Positions 1 through 12,650 of a stretch of DNA of 64,000 nucleotides are shown here, piece after piece. Made by a program: the position numbers and the translations under genes. The DNA is from Eulemur rufifrons (lineage: Eukaryota; Chordata; Mammalia; Primates; Lemuridae), in contig NC_090999.1 in assembly GCF_041146395.1 (NCBI RefSeq), positions 64,981,001-65,045,000 on the forward strand, in the 5' to 3' direction. The number at the start of each line of letters is the position of its first letter. The first letter of the stretch is position 1. A model generated the notes under the pieces. That model did not search any database, had not been told where the DNA came from, and saw only the letters and a program-made list of their open reading frames with translations.

Positions 1-130
1 TCCCAAGACTGGGAGTTAGATTCCCTTGGTGCATCTTTCACTAATTAGTTGTATGACCTTTTTCAAGACAACTTAACCTCTTGAATTCCAGTTTTCTCAT
101 CTGCAATTAGGAGTTAATCGAACTAGATGA
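1..130 (+). repeat. MIR SINE relic
   Basis: The order GTATGACCTT, ACTTAACCTCTTGAATT, CAGTTTTCTCATCTGCA follows the MIR core (gtgaccttgggcaag, cttaacctctctg, tcatctgtaaaatgg). It is diverged, so this is an old copy. The left edge may be cut by the window. Confidence 0.55.
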
Positions 131-1259
131 ACTTTTAATTCTCAATAATCCCCAATTCAACAATTTGTTATAACGCTTTCCATGCTTACACTTGCTACAT
201 CATTCTTTCTTTGCGATTCCACAACCCAAGGAACTACGAGAACAGGTTTATCTTACAGGCAATGAAATATTATTCCTTAGATATATTACCAAAAAAATAT
301 ACTGAATGTTGGGGTGAGAAGGCATCTAATCGAATCTAATTTCAAGTCACATTGCAAGGAGCTCTAGGGTGTGCCTCAAAGGTCATGATGGGAGGGAGTC
401 TGAGTAAAAGGGGTGTGGACTCTCCTCTTCGGTTCCCTTATATCTGTTGTATATTGGGGGTTCCATACGTATAGTTTGAAAACATACCTGACATATCTTA
501 TGCACCTCCATGGATTCTTCTGGAGCCATGGTCTCCTGGGGCCTCAGCTGCCTGCTGTGCCTTAGCTGTACTGCTGGGCCTCCCTGGGGAGTGATCTTCA
601 TCCCCCCACCAGGACCACTGACTGTGCTGGGGTCCTTGTGGGTCTAACTGGGGCTAGCCAATCTCTCACTTATCCAAATGGGCCAGGCTCTCCCCTTGGC
701 TGCCAATGTGCACCCAGCCTAGCTGCCACATGCCTAGAGTTTCTGGCTTGTAAGGCCACTTCTGCACTTGAATGCAAAGCCTCACTGAGGGGATAAGATC
801 TGGCTTCCAGATCAACTGCCAAGGAAGCCAGAGAAAAGCCAGATGAAACAATGCAGAAGTTGTCTCTGTGTAGGGTGAACTCTGATCAATGGAATAAGAG
901 ATGGGAAGATAACTTCCCAAACCTCCTTTCTCTCACAGACTGTTTTAAAATGTGATTCTTCATGTTGCCTGTCCACACATGGCCATGTGGGTGCACATGC
1001 TAAGCCGTCAGCTGTGTCCCTGAAATACAGAAAATACTGACCAGCCCACGAACATATCACCTTCTATTGCTTCCTAGCCTTCTGTGCCTCATGTTCTTTC
1101 TCCCTCACTCTTGCTGTCAGGGATTGTATCTCTCACTAAAGCACCAGCACTTAATCATTGCCTCAAGCTCTGTTTTCCAGAGAACCTGGGTTAAGGCAAC
1201 AACCATTGATATAGTTCAACCTTCTCAGTTAAGGATGTCTAAAACACAACAAGCCTGAC

Positions 1260-1625
1260 CATGTTCCTCCGGTGGCTTCCCACTGCTTATGAGAATCCTA
1301 TGCAAGCCAACAGTGGCCTCCATGACCTACCATCTAGCTTGTGTGTCACTTGTTGATGTATATTTATTACTTGTTATTCCAGAAGGCTTATGATTCTCCC
1401 AACGCCCCTGCTAGGGCTCACCTGTTTCTTTATATTTGGACAAGACATCCCCTCTACCTGGGATGATAATATAATTCTCATTGAAATTACTGATTCTCAT
1501 TGCAGTTGTCTTCCTCAATATCCTAAAACACTTTGAAAGCAGAGACAATGTCTTATTCTTAGCACCTAGCACCTAGCACAGCACCTGGAATACAACCGGT
1601 GCACTATAAGTATTAAAGTACTTAT
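1260..1625 (+). repeat. L2 LINE 3' relic
   Basis: The motifs GGTGGCTTCCCACTGC, TGGCCTCCATGACCTACC, ATGTCTTATTCTTAGCACC and AGCACCTGGAATACA follow the order of the L2 3' end. It is an old, diverged copy with no frame. Confidence 0.55.
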
Positions 1626-1934
1626 GGGCAAGGGATGGAGGTTCAGAGAGGCCTACAATTCACCCATGGTAACAGTGCTTGATAGCAGCAGACCCGGCAC
1701 TGGATGTAATGTGCTCATTCTACCACTGCTATATTGTCTGTCTAGAAAGTGGTTTGATTTCTCTCCAACACTCATTTTCGCTCACTCATTCATTAATTCA
1801 TTCCCTAACTATTTATTAACTGTTTAGGTGGCAGGTCCTCTCTGTTAGACTGTGAAGATTCAGCCCCTTCTCGACATTCTGGTTTCTCAGATTCTTGTTT
1901 CTAGAATTACCACAGGCTCGGTGTTGCTCTGAAC

Positions 1935-2165
1935 AAAGTACTTGGCTTCAGAGTCCATGTCCGGGGGTTTAGAACATTGAAATTTGAATAAAGCTCAATT
2001 ATTCATTAGTGTTGTGATATTAAGCAAGTCTCTTAAACTCTTTGTGCTTCAGCTTTCCTCATTTATCAAATGGAAATTTGTTTTAAAAATATGCCTGCTC
2101 TTTGCATAGAGTTGTAAGAACACAGGAATAATAGATGAAAGGGTACTTTGAAAAGTTGAAAGTTC
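1935..2165 (+). repeat. MIR SINE relic
   Basis: TTGGCTTCAGAGTC, AAGCAAGTCTCTTAAACTC and TTTCCTCATTTATCAAATGG are MIR core motifs in order on the plus strand. Confidence 0.55.
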
Positions 2166-2309
2166 TATGTAAATGTATCTGGTTATACTATCACATTCGC
2201 CTTAGTTTGATATTGGAGAATTCAAACTATCTGTACCAAACTCAACTCATCAATCAATCAATCAAACAATCAAAACAGACTCAAAATTGAAGATTTCAGA
2301 GCTACTTCC

Positions 2310-2415
2310 CCTCTCATTTCACCAATGGGGAAATTAAGGTTCAGAGAAATTAAGTAATGGCAAGAACTTGAATCACATTTCCTAACTCCCGTATCAGAGC
2401 TTAAAGTCCTTTGCA
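2310..2415 (-). repeat. MIR SINE relic, antisense
   Basis: CCAATGGGGAAATTAAGG and TTCAGAGAAATTAAGTAATG are the reverse of the MIR core (ccattttacagatgaggaaactgagg). Confidence 0.5.
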
Positions 2416-2425
2416 CTTAAAAAAT

Positions 2426-2457
2426 ACACACACACACACATACACACACACACACAC
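2426..2457. repeat. (CA)n microsatellite
   Basis: Thirty-two bases of CA repeat interrupted by one T at about 2441. It is probably length-variable between individuals. Confidence 0.9.
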
Positions 2458-5094
2458 TTGAATTATGTAACCACATGAAAGGAATATTGACATCTTTGTT
2501 TAGTGACATTTCCTCCTAAGAGTTGAAGGAAAAAAATTGCAGAGTTCTCATCTCCTTTTTTCTCCCCTGCCTTTCCTTCTGCCCTCCCTGAACCAATGAC
2601 CAAAGCCATTTCTTCCCGGATGAAATAGTCTTGTGATTAGCACCCTGGGTATAAACATACGAGTCTCCCGGGGAACAGGAAGTAAGTTTTTTGGAATTAT
2701 TTCTAATTTAAAAATAAGCCAGAAATCAAGCCTCATCAATATTTGACATAAGCATTATCAACACAGGTGGCCCATTCGTCAGCAGCGTCACAGATGGCCT
2801 CAAGTGTTTAGAGGGAAGCGTAGGAGCTGCGTAACATGAAGGGGCTGACAGTGGCACCCTTCCGTGCTCGCTTGCCTCCTCTGAATTGCAGAGCATACAT
2901 GCCCTGTTAAGTGGATTTGCAGATTATATAATCTAGTTTGAACTAAACTAATCCTCACAAAATGGACAATTGGCTTTAAAAGATCCCAGCAAAGGAACTG
3001 TGGATTGAAGATAATGCTAATTGAACAAGCACAAGTGAACAGCAATGATAAACAAGAATGTGCATAGCCGATACTTTCAGTCCACTTAAGTTCTGTGGCA
3101 GTCACGTTATGACTCCCAGCCCAGCGGTGGTAGGATCAGATCAAGCAAGAATTCAGCCAAAACAATCCCAAATCATCAAGCAGAATATTTGCAACAGAAA
3201 TTTACATCTGCTCTCTTTAACAATGAACCTCTAAATGTATGTTATGTCTTAAAGTATTAGCTCGTGATATTTTGAAGCTGTCATGATTAGCAAGACACTT
3301 AAACATGCAACCTTCAGAATAAGAAAACAAGCCCCTATGCAGGTGGGCAGATTTTTGAAAACAAAATTTTACATAATTTTTAATAAATTTAACAATAAAT
3401 TTTATAAGGTTTTCAGATTTCTTGATATATGACAACTACTTTCTATTAGTATAATGATGCATAATATTTTAGAACGTTATGTTATAAATTAATATAATAC
3501 ATAACTCCTTAGAATGTCTACATTTTAAAGAATTCAATGTTTAACAGCTAAAGTGTTTTCAAGTTCCATGATTATGCAGTTTTTACTCTATCTCTGACAT
3601 TACAAAAGGTAAATGCTCTTACTGCCTTTCTGTTGTCAGAAGTTGTCACTGTTCAACTGTCTTTGGGGAGACTGCTTTATCAGAGCATACTTCTGCAAAC
3701 TTGTATAATTTCCTGTTCATTGACTTGAAGGTAAACTATTTAATATACATACAGCGGTGCATGGAAACTGTCTTTGGAAACTTTTCCAGTTCTTTAAGAA
3801 ATATCGCAATAAGTGTAAACTTTCTGAGAAAATCGTCAGAAGAAAAAACAGTAACCCATGAAAGAAAAGGAATTAAAATCTTAATATATTTGGTTTAGTT
3901 TAAATTTATGAAAAACCAAGACAAAAAAAATCAACGACACACTCTATTCTTTATTTAAATATTGTCTAACTCCCTAATGAAATACTTCACTCAATCTTTA
4001 GTAAGAAAAAAATAATAACATATAATGATTTCATTTTAAAACACTCCCTTCAGTTTAGAATTTTCTGTGTTTTCAAATTAATAATGAAGCAGGATTGTTC
4101 CTGCTCTTTTTTATGTAGAAAGTAAAAGAATCAACGTAGTTTTGGTGTCACAAATAAGAAACGTTTCAAATCAGAATCTATAGAGTGTCGAGTGCTCAAA
4201 TGCATTGGCTCTCAACCTTAAAAAATCATTAAGTTTGGTTAAGATCCACAGTCAAGGATGTTTTCCTCATTTGCCATACTAAACCTAACACACTTGCATG
4301 CATCTACACATCCTACATTCTCTTCTCCTCAGCATTAAATACAGAGCCATAGATTTATTTATACGGTTTTAGAATTTGAAAGCATTTGTTCTTCATCCAG
4401 AACTCACCATTTTAGAGTAAGTTTTTCTTATCGTATATCATTAAATAAAAATGTTGTTAAAATTAAGCTCTCTACTCAAGCTTACATTTGTAGAATGGTG
4501 CTGTGGGTAGTACCAATGCCTAGGCCCTGAGAACAATGCAACAAATAAAGTCAGTAGCAATTCACCAACTTAAAATATATGTACCCCAAATCAATGCCAC
4601 TTTAAAGATAAACAAGCATTTTGCACACTAATAAATAATGCTATAAATCTTGCTATATTGGATTGCAAATAACTCTAACTGAATAAAATTGCATGACACA
4701 GGATTTACTTATTCTGCACGTTCATAAAAACAACTTGTTCTCTGACAGCACTCATTCTTGGCAATTTACCGCAGCTGTCAGCAGCCAATTTGTTCAGATT
4801 ACTGCTCTGCATAAAAGTGTAACAATCACGAGGATTTATTAGCTGATTATCGTAAAGGTGGCAGTCCGTCTTGCCTGCCAAAATGCAGGTGATCAGAAAG
4901 TTAAATAATTACATGCAGATTAACATTATTTCACCTTCACTTGAAATTTGTAGTTCAGCGACAGGTAAAATTTGTTGTTTAAACTTGCAATATGGTGTGC
5001 ATCACCTAAGTTGGTTTACTGGGTACTTGGCATTTTATTGAGCACTCAATGGCTTCAAGAAAACACGTTAAATACAAGATTGTGGTGAAATAAG

Positions 5095-5290
5095 CATGGA
5101 CTTTAGGGTCAGGAGTCCTGGGTTTGAGCCTCAGATCCATTACCCCAGTTGCATACTAGCCAAGCAACATCTTAATCTCCTTTGGCCTCACTCTATTCAT
5201 CTGCAAAATTGGTACAATATGAAGTACCCTTGTTACCCCATAGTGCTGAGCTAATGTATGTAGTAGGGCCCTATAAAGTATCATTGTTAT
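5095..5290 (+). repeat. MIR SINE relic
   Basis: CATGGACTTTAGGGTCAGGA, CTGGGTTTGAGCCTC, TTAATCTCCTTTGGCCTCA and TTCATCTGCAAAATTGG give a nearly complete MIR on the plus strand, ending near CCCTATAAAGTATCATTG. Confidence 0.65.
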
Positions 5291-5654
5291 TCTTTCTTTC
5301 CTTTCATGGTAAATTTATTTTTGTGTAAAATTTGACAACGTGAGTATCATGGTGATAAAAAGTTATGATGTAAGCACCTTGGTAAATGTGTAGGCTATTT
5401 TCCCCCCAAATGCAACAATTTATTATTTTTTAAGTATAAAGACTAGACATTTTTATACTTTAACACATTAATTCTCTTCTTTGGCATCATACTCAAACAT
5501 CTTTCCACAATTACACTGAAACTTTGTACCTTCCACTAAGTCATGTTCTTCTAATTGCCTTTTCATTAACCCATGATGTCAGATCAGTCTGCATTCAGAG
5601 AACAAAGAGCCATAACTTCCAGTATTAAATCAAGCTTCAGGTATTTACATTCAA

Positions 5655-6700
5655 ACCCAGCAAATATTTATTGAGTACCGATTACGTGTCAGATACTAGT
5701 CTACGTATTGAGGATGCTTCAGTGAACAAAACACTCAAGAACCCCTGCCTTTGTGGAGCTTACATTCCAGTGAGGGAAAATAAATAAGAAGCATTGTTTA
5801 TCAAATGGTGCTTACATATATGGAGAACACACAGCAGATCAGGGGGAAGGGAATGCCAAGGAAAAGAGGTTCAATTTTAAATAGACTTGGTATGGATGCC
5901 TCCCTGATGTGATATTTGTGCACAGACCTAAAGAAGGTGAAGAAGCAAGGCAGGCAGATGGATCCCTGAAGAAAGCTTGTGCCGGATGGAGGGAAAGGCC
6001 CTGGGGTAGAAGGGTGTCAGGTGTGCTTGAGGAACAGCAAGAGGGAAGCATGGCTGGAAGAGAGCAGAAGGAGGGGGAGGTGGAAGAGCAGAATTTCAGG
6101 GTAGGGAGTAGCAGGGCCGTGCCCTGCAGACCATTGGAAGCCACTGTAAGGACTTTGGTTTTGTTCAGATTACCATGCAAAAGAATTGAAGAGCTTTGAG
6201 CAGAAGAGTTAAATTATTTTATTTGCATTTTAAAAATATGACTCTGGCTGCTATATTGGAAACAGACTGTTGTGGGAGGGGAAGTGTGGAAGGAAGAACA
6301 AGAGGCTGTTGCTATTGTCACATGAAAGCTAATGGTGGCTTCAACCAGAATTATAATGCTAGAGGCAAGAGGCAGTGAATTCTGAAGTGAATTCTGAGTT
6401 CGCTTTGAAGGAAAAGTTACCAGGTTGCTGATGGATTTGATGAGAATGAGAGAAAGAACGTAATCAAAAACAACTCTAAGAATTTTGGTGTTGGCAACAA
6501 ACAAGGGAGAAGCCTGAAGGAAGAAGAAGAGGGGCCGGAGCCCAGAAGTTTAGCTCTGAACATACTAAACTGGAGAAACCTATTAGACATTCCAGTGGTG
6601 ACATCAAGTAGGCAATTGGATTTAGGAATCTGGAGTTCAGAGAAGAGTTATAGAGTGGCGCTGTACATTTGTAGTTGTCAACCTATAGATAGTGTGGAAA
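5655..6700 (-). repeat. L2-like LINE relic, antisense
   Basis: CAAATATTTATTGAGTACC, CAGTGAACAAAACACTC and GTGGAGCTTACATTCCAGTG are the reverse complement of the L2 tail. The following purine-rich sequence (GAGGAACAGCAAGAGG, TGGAAGCCACTG, ATTTAAAAATATGACTCTGG type) continues as expected for antisense L2. Open frames of about 96-113 codons here are remnants or chance. The inner boundary is uncertain. Confidence 0.5.
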
Positions 6701-8939
6701 GCATAGAAAAGGATGAAGTCACCATGGGAGCAAGATGCCCAAAGAGTGAGCTCTAAGGCTCTCTAAAACTGCAATATAAGGGAGATGAAGAAAAATCTGT
6801 GATGGAGACCAAGAAGGAGCATGCAATGAGGTAAGAAGAAAACAAAGAGAGTGAGGGTCCTGGAAGGCAAATGAGAAATGTGTTTCAAGGTAAGGAAGTG
6901 ATTAGACGAGTCCAGCACGCTGCCGGGTCAGAAGATGAAGATTGAAAACTGGTCATTGGATTAAACAACATGGTGGTCACCAGTGACCTTGACAAGAGCA
7001 GTTTTGGTGGACTGCTGGGGGCAAAAGCCTGACTGAGTGGGTTCCAGTAAGAATGGAAGTGGGTAATGTTCAGTGCTAAAATAGTTTTAATCGTTTGGAC
7101 ACTCCAGATTTGCAAGTGGTTCCTTCATTCATAGCCAATCTTGTTTTTATTATGAAACAAACAAGAATATCCTGTCACTGAGTTTGCATTTACAAAACGT
7201 TTTTCAAAAATCATTATACATGACCAAAAATGGAAAATAAAGTAGATAATAACAAAATAATAGCATAAGAAATTGGTTTATATAGATAATCTAATTCATA
7301 CAGTGTTCTCAAATTTGAGGCTCAGATAGTACCCTTTAAAAAACTTAGCCATTGAAGGAATAGTATTACCCTCCACGACCAACTTTAAATTTACTTAGTA
7401 GCCATCAGCCAAATCTCAGAATAGTCTCTAATTTGTAAATTAATAGACATAGAATGCTGCAATGATAGCTGGCAAAAGAAGACAGAAAGTCACAATGACA
7501 GCCTTACTCTTGTTACTTTACTCCGAGGACTCAAATTTCATTGGAAGGTAAGTCAATTCACTTCTAAATTATTCTAGGAATTTAATAATTCTATTATAAT
7601 CTGTATTATCTCTACCATTACTATTCAACCTTCAAATAAATGAACACAACTCACCTGATTCTTAGGTATAATAATATTAATATATTGTTTTCAGTGACAG
7701 GATGTGTTTAAAGTACAATTTAACAAGCATAAAGTTAGACAACAAGATTTCCGGTGCTGTCTGGACATCAAATAAATTTGAAATGATGATTCACCATAGT
7801 CATTTCCTTTTTCTGCAACAGGCATCTCTGTTAAATTAGTAGGTGCAACATATTTCTATTGCCTATCTTTGATTATCTCAAAATTCAACTCATTCCGTTC
7901 ATTGTGTAAATCGGTTTGAACTGATACTAAGGAGATGTCTTGCCTACACCTGTGCTCTCAAACTTGAGCTTAAATAGACAGTTATGTTTGGCATATGACC
8001 AAAAATGGACTTATTCTATTTTTCCAAACTTCGTAAGATTTTCTTAGCTTCCACAGGTATCTAGAGAAATCCCTATGATCTTATATCCAGCTATTTGTCA
8101 TTGTTCTCTCAAAATTTACTGAAATGTGGAAAAACCCTTAGAAACAAGGTGAAGTGAGAGAAACAGGTCCACCCCTCTGCCAACCATTTCTGCCCTTGAA
8201 GAACTCCTAATATTATCAAGTGAGGAAAAGGGAAAGGTCAGTACCAAATGGGCTGAGAAATTTTCATAATTTCTAAATTTGGAAATTCTTCCCAAAGAAA
8301 AAAATACACAAATGACATCTGTCATTATGGAAGAAAAAGGAGAAGAAGCAGTAAAAAGGACTTTATGTAATATATGCCTAGAAGTACAGAAAGCCAGTGT
8401 ATTTTAGGGTATAGGCTCCTTCATTATTTTATAAGAAGGTTTGAATACAAAGTAATGAGATTGAGATAGTAAGTTTCACATGGCCACCATTCTTCTTATC
8501 CTGTGGTCACCAAATAAAACTAGTGTTTCTATAAACTATGAAAATAAATTAATTGTTCTAGGAATAGCTAGGTAGAATCTACTTGAAAGAGTTTATAGCC
8601 TATTGAGGGAGATAGAATCATGAATATATAATTATAATGAAACGTATTTGAAGTATTAACAGGTGTATATGACTATTTAAGCTAGTGGTATATCCCAAAG
8701 AGAACAAGATAAAATTTTAAGACAACTCTGAAAATTGTGTTTTAAGGAAGGGAAAAAATGTCCAATGAAGGCCAACACTTTAAAAAGGATTGAAATGTAA
8801 CATAGTATTAGATCACAGTGGTGTTTTTCCAATTTCATTTTATAAGTAAAATATTAAAAGTTAACTGAAGCTCATCTTTGACCTCTTACTTTATAATCCT
8901 ATGAAGAATACTAGTGCTTAAGACATAAACCAGAATCAC

Positions 8940-8957
8940 AAAAAAAAAAAAAAAAAA
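8940..8957. repeat. A-run
   Basis: Eighteen consecutive A. No retroelement body is recognisable before it, so it may be a simple repeat or the tail of an unrecognised insertion. Confidence 0.7.
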
Positions 8958-9828
8958 TGAAGAGATAAATATGTTGGATTGGATTCCTGTTCTTACTTTT
9001 CTAGAGTAAAATTCCTTTTACTATTAATATGCATGAATTTTCCTCAGACTGTATGTTTAAAGACATGGAATTCATGTGTGCTACAAGGAAGAAATATTTT
9101 TTTTTAAATGAGCAAATTCTTCGGTACACTATGCTTTAATCTCAGTATTGGCAGGTTTCAATGTGTTTTTGCTACAATGACACGTATGTAACTATTGAAA
9201 AATATAAAAATAGGCTTTAAAATAAGAACAATTCATATGATTCAAGTATTTATTCAAATAACCTTGACTTTGTGGGAAAATGTCATGTAAGCCTCAGAAT
9301 ACTCCTTTGTTCAATGCATTATCAGATTAACATGGATCTGCCTCACTTGCATGCTTCCACTAAAACTTGGGAACTCTTTACAGATTTATGAACTCCTAAG
9401 AGATTATAAAGACGCTCTACCTTGTAGGGAGTTGTTGAAAATAATCCATTTTATGGTCACTATATGCTTTATGAAAATAAATATTATCTAAGATCACTTT
9501 ACAGACTACGAATATGCTCTTTGTTCCTGTATGTATCTTATATCGGATGAAATTCCTCTTTCTCAACTCCCATAACTTTAACGCACAATGTTTCTGACAT
9601 CTGGAGAAAATTCTGGATATCAAATTCGGAGATCCTGTGTCCATCAACTGGTCAAAACTGCCACCTACTGGTCAGTTTTTGAATCTGTTTTTCAGTTTTG
9701 CCTTACCATGGTAAGATCTCTTTCTTCGATAGTACAGATCACGTACAACAACCAGACTTAAAGTAAATATTCCCTTAACAAAAATTCACTTTCTCTAGGG
9801 TGAACCAAAAATACCAACTTGTACAAAC

Positions 9829-9959
9829 CTGCCAATGAAATCATCCCTTTTCCCAGCATCTTTGTCCCATGCAGTGATATCAATGATTCCTCCTCTTTCT
9901 TCATAGAGATGAAAATCAAATTGTTCCCTCCACTGAGGATTCAAAGTTTTTGGCATAAT
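9829..9959 (-). CDS. MCTP1: MCTP1 exon, C2B through loop 3
   Basis: This 131-nt exon encodes 43 residues plus two bases of an Arg codon. They begin IMPKTLNPQWREQFDF and include HLYEERGGIIDITAWDKD and AGKRDDFIG. NPQWREQF and the Asp-rich DKDAGKRDDFIG are the middle strands and loop 3 of the second C2 domain. On the minus strand the acceptor is GTTTTCCAG and the donor is GTTTGT, a weak non-consensus donor. The next exon, which should begin with the end of the Arg codon and CQVDLS, was not found between 1 and 9828, so that intron runs off the left edge. An apparent 85-codon plus-strand frame at 9819-10076 is only the antisense shadow of this exon. Confidence 0.97.
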
Positions 9960-10514
9960 CTGGAAAACCAAAAATTCATCACTGTCTTACCAATAGCAGC
10001 TTTAAAAATGTTTGAGACACTAAATCAAACTTTAGGTACTACGGTGTCTGGAAAAGAATGTCAGTGTGCTATCTGAACAGAACATTCCAGAAATAATGGA
10101 AATGAGGCATTAGATCTCCAGCATCTTTATTGTATAATTAATTCCTACATGGGCCCTAAAGGACATGTCCTGAAAAATCAAAAGGCACCCCTTGACTATC
10201 TTAAATAACATATGAGAACTATAAATTACATAAAAAGGTAAATAGTGTATAAATGAAATAGCTCCAAGTGAAATCCCAGCATTTGTTTCACATAATCACA
10301 GTTAATGCATGAAGGCATAACTCATAGTAGGTTATTTCATAAAAAAGATGATGAGGATACCCAGAGTTTCTTTGCTGTTATTGTTCTTGCTCCCCCCACA
10401 CACTGGAACCCTGAGCTGAGCACATGAAAACCAGACTGTGAAGTTCTAAAGGAACAGAAAGAAAATGTAAGTAGCTTTGGGGTGGTCAGGTGTACTTTTA
10501 CCTTAGAATTATAG

Positions 10515-10625
10515 CACTGATCTACTATTCCCATTTTATAGAGAAACTGAGACCTAGAGTTTAAGTGACCCACCTAAGGTTGATATGTTTTGGTATCTAG
10601 ACTGTAACTCCCAAAGTCTTTGATT
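10515..10625 (-). repeat. MIR SINE relic, antisense
   Basis: CCCATTTTATAGAGAAACTGAG and GTTTAAGTGACCCACCTAAGG are the reverse MIR core. Only the central part remains. Confidence 0.5.
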
Positions 10626-11814
10626 AGAGCTTCAGGACTCTTCCCCCAAAACCACATGACAGCAATGTTTGTAAATTAATAAATGAGTATATGTGAGTAT
10701 ATATGGGCATGTACATACATATAGCTATATATATTCCTCATGTTGCATATACAAGAAAGATCTCTTATTTAAAGTGCAATTTTGTATCTTCCAGTATTCA
10801 GATAAGACACCTGGTAGAGTCAATGAACAAACAATGAACCTATATCGATGTGTTTTAAAATTGCATTCACTATTGGGTTAAACGACACTCATATTTGTTT
10901 CCCTGTTCTTTCTTTTTAGCAGAAGGGTGTACAGTGGCCTTTTCCCTTTTTAATGTATGACAGACAGATCTTCAGATGTAAAGAGTTTGAAAGCAATGAA
11001 GTATGTTATGTGCAAAGGTAATGCAAATGAATCACAATTTTTAAAGTTCATAATCTGAAATTAATCAGCAATAGATCATGGAAAGAAAGAGCAAAGAGAG
11101 ACACGTGTCCATAGCTAGGTTTCATATTTCATACCTAAAGAGCAGAACTATAAAAATAAGTAATGTTTTAAGCCTACTAGAACATGAAAATGATGTTAAT
11201 TGAGAAAGGACAAGATAGAAGTGGCCATAGGTACCTATTTTTGGAATCAGTAGCTACTTTAAAATACGTTAAGTCCAATGGTGGAAAAAAAATCATGGCA
11301 TTCGATAAATGCTATGATAATTCAAATGTATTATAATTGGGCTCAGATGCATTCCTATGGTATTTTGGGGTGTGGTCTGTCTTTCTTATCTAGCCATAAA
11401 CAGACTTTTTCTTTTTCTTTTGTAGGATTGTCTTTTCCATATGATTTCCTTGATGTCAAATTGATGTCTTCCCTTTCCACGTGGTCACTCCTTATGGTAA
11501 CCAATCAGCCTGTTAGCAGCGCTTGCTGCCCGCTAACAAATCAGCTCTGTGAGATTTCTAACTATCTTAGGTACTGATGAAAACGTCCTGGGCTGGAAGG
11601 AACCCGATCAGGATGGTTATCAAAAATACATAAAAATGATGACACCAAGGTGAAAGAATTCTCATCAAAATGGAATGTGATCTTGAATACAGGATGGATA
11701 TGATCAGTTGTCCTAAGACATCTATGAATGCCAGCTGTAAAAACTGACCAGTAAAGGGTCATAGTTGGATATAGCACAGGTAAGACATGTGCCCAAAATA
11801 TAGCTACGACTACT

Positions 11815-11905
11815 ATGACCTTTATTAATTATTATTGCTTCTATCACTAATATATTATTATTATACTATTACTAGTAATGTAATTGTTACTCACAATATA
11901 CTTAT
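11815..11905. repeat. ATT-rich low-complexity tract
   Basis: Repeated TATTA, ATTATT and ACTATT units form a degenerate trinucleotide tract. Confidence 0.6.
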
Positions 11906-11934
11906 TACTACTATTGTCACTCCTCCTCTTCCTT

Positions 11935-12125
11935 CTCGTATGAACATTTACTGAGTGCTTATGACGGGCAAGGCAATATTCTAAGGCCTTTACACGCATA
12001 ACTTATACTCATTTAATCTTCCCAATAACTTTGTTAGGTAGGCATTATTTTAATTGTCATTTTTACAAATGGGGAAATTGAGGCATGGAGAGACAAAGTA
12101 ATTTGTCCTGTGGTACATTGCTTAT
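11935..12125 (-). repeat. MIR SINE relic, antisense
   Basis: TTACTGAGTGCTTATGACGG, CATTTAATCTTCCCAATAAC and AAATGGGGAAATTGAGGCA match the reversed MIR from tail to core and are well preserved. Confidence 0.7.
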
Positions 12126-12296
12126 AGTGGCAGGGAGAATTTGGCCCTTTGTTTTCCAAATAAATTTAAAAATTTGCAATTTGCATTGGTCCAACTCAGG
12201 TTGAATAAAATGCTTCAGAATAATGTACAAAGAATTTTATGGCATATAAAATACTGTTATTTGTAGTACTGATATTAGCACTACCTATAATAATAT

Positions 12297-12490
12297 TAGT
12301 AGCCAATACTCTTTGAGCACTTTATGTGCCAGGCATCAACTATGTTTTTTCTGGATTGTTGTTGTTTTTTTAATCCTCATAGTTATGCCAAGAGATGGTT
12401 TCTACCACTATTCCTGTGTTACAGATGAAGAAATTGAGACATAGAGAAGTTAAGTAGTTTACCCAAGGTCACCTACCACATAAAGCAAGA
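12297..12490 (-). repeat. MIR SINE relic, antisense
   Basis: TTTGAGCACTTTATGTGCC, TACAGATGAAGAAATTGAG and TTACCCAAGGTCACCTACC match reversed MIR. A T-rich insertion of about 25 bases sits in the middle. Confidence 0.65.
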
Positions 12491-12650
12491 AATGTAATAC
12501 AATTGTTGGTCTTGTTTTCTGACATGATGTTCAAAGACATTCTATTAAGCATTATAAAAATTGTCTAGTGTTTTTCATTTCCCAAAGCATAGCTATTGAC
12601 CAACCAATGCCTTCCAGATGTGGACAGGAACACAACAGAGATGTGGCTAC

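Larger units (their letters stand above)
1..9828 (-). other. MCTP1 intron (partial), left edge
   Basis: Intron sequence runs past the left edge. It holds MIR relics at 1-130, 1935-2165, 2310-2415 and 5095-5290, an L2 piece at 1260-1625, an antisense L2-like stretch at 5655-6700 and a CA repeat at 2426-2457. Between about 410 and 1250 there is mixed-GC sequence that may be an old LTR or DNA transposon, but I cannot name it. The stretches 2460-4690 and 7100-9828 are AT-rich with nothing I recognise beyond an A-run at 8940-8957. No exon with MCTP1 continuation (CQVDLS) was seen. Confidence 0.6.
9960..12650 (-). other. MCTP1 intron between the two C2B exons
   Basis: This 2.7-kb intron is bounded by donor GTAGCC at its upstream end and acceptor TTTCCAG at its downstream end. 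It holds MIR relics at 10515-10625, 11935-12125 and 12297-12490, an ATT-rich stretch at 11815-11905, and a short GC-richer block with two CCAAT-like motifs at about 11497-11545. The rest is unremarkable AT-rich sequence. Confidence 0.75.

Noticed and set aside
5909..6199. A 96-codon plus-strand frame (Glu/Arg-rich) with an overlapping minus-strand frame
   Set aside because: Both lie in an antisense L2-like stretch, with no coding signature.
1..9828. The downstream MCTP1 exon (expected CQVDLSALSREQ)
   Set aside because: No matching minus-strand wording was found; it must lie beyond the left edge.
9819..10076. An 85-codon plus-strand open frame
   Set aside because: It is the antisense shadow of the MCTP1 exon at 9829-9959.
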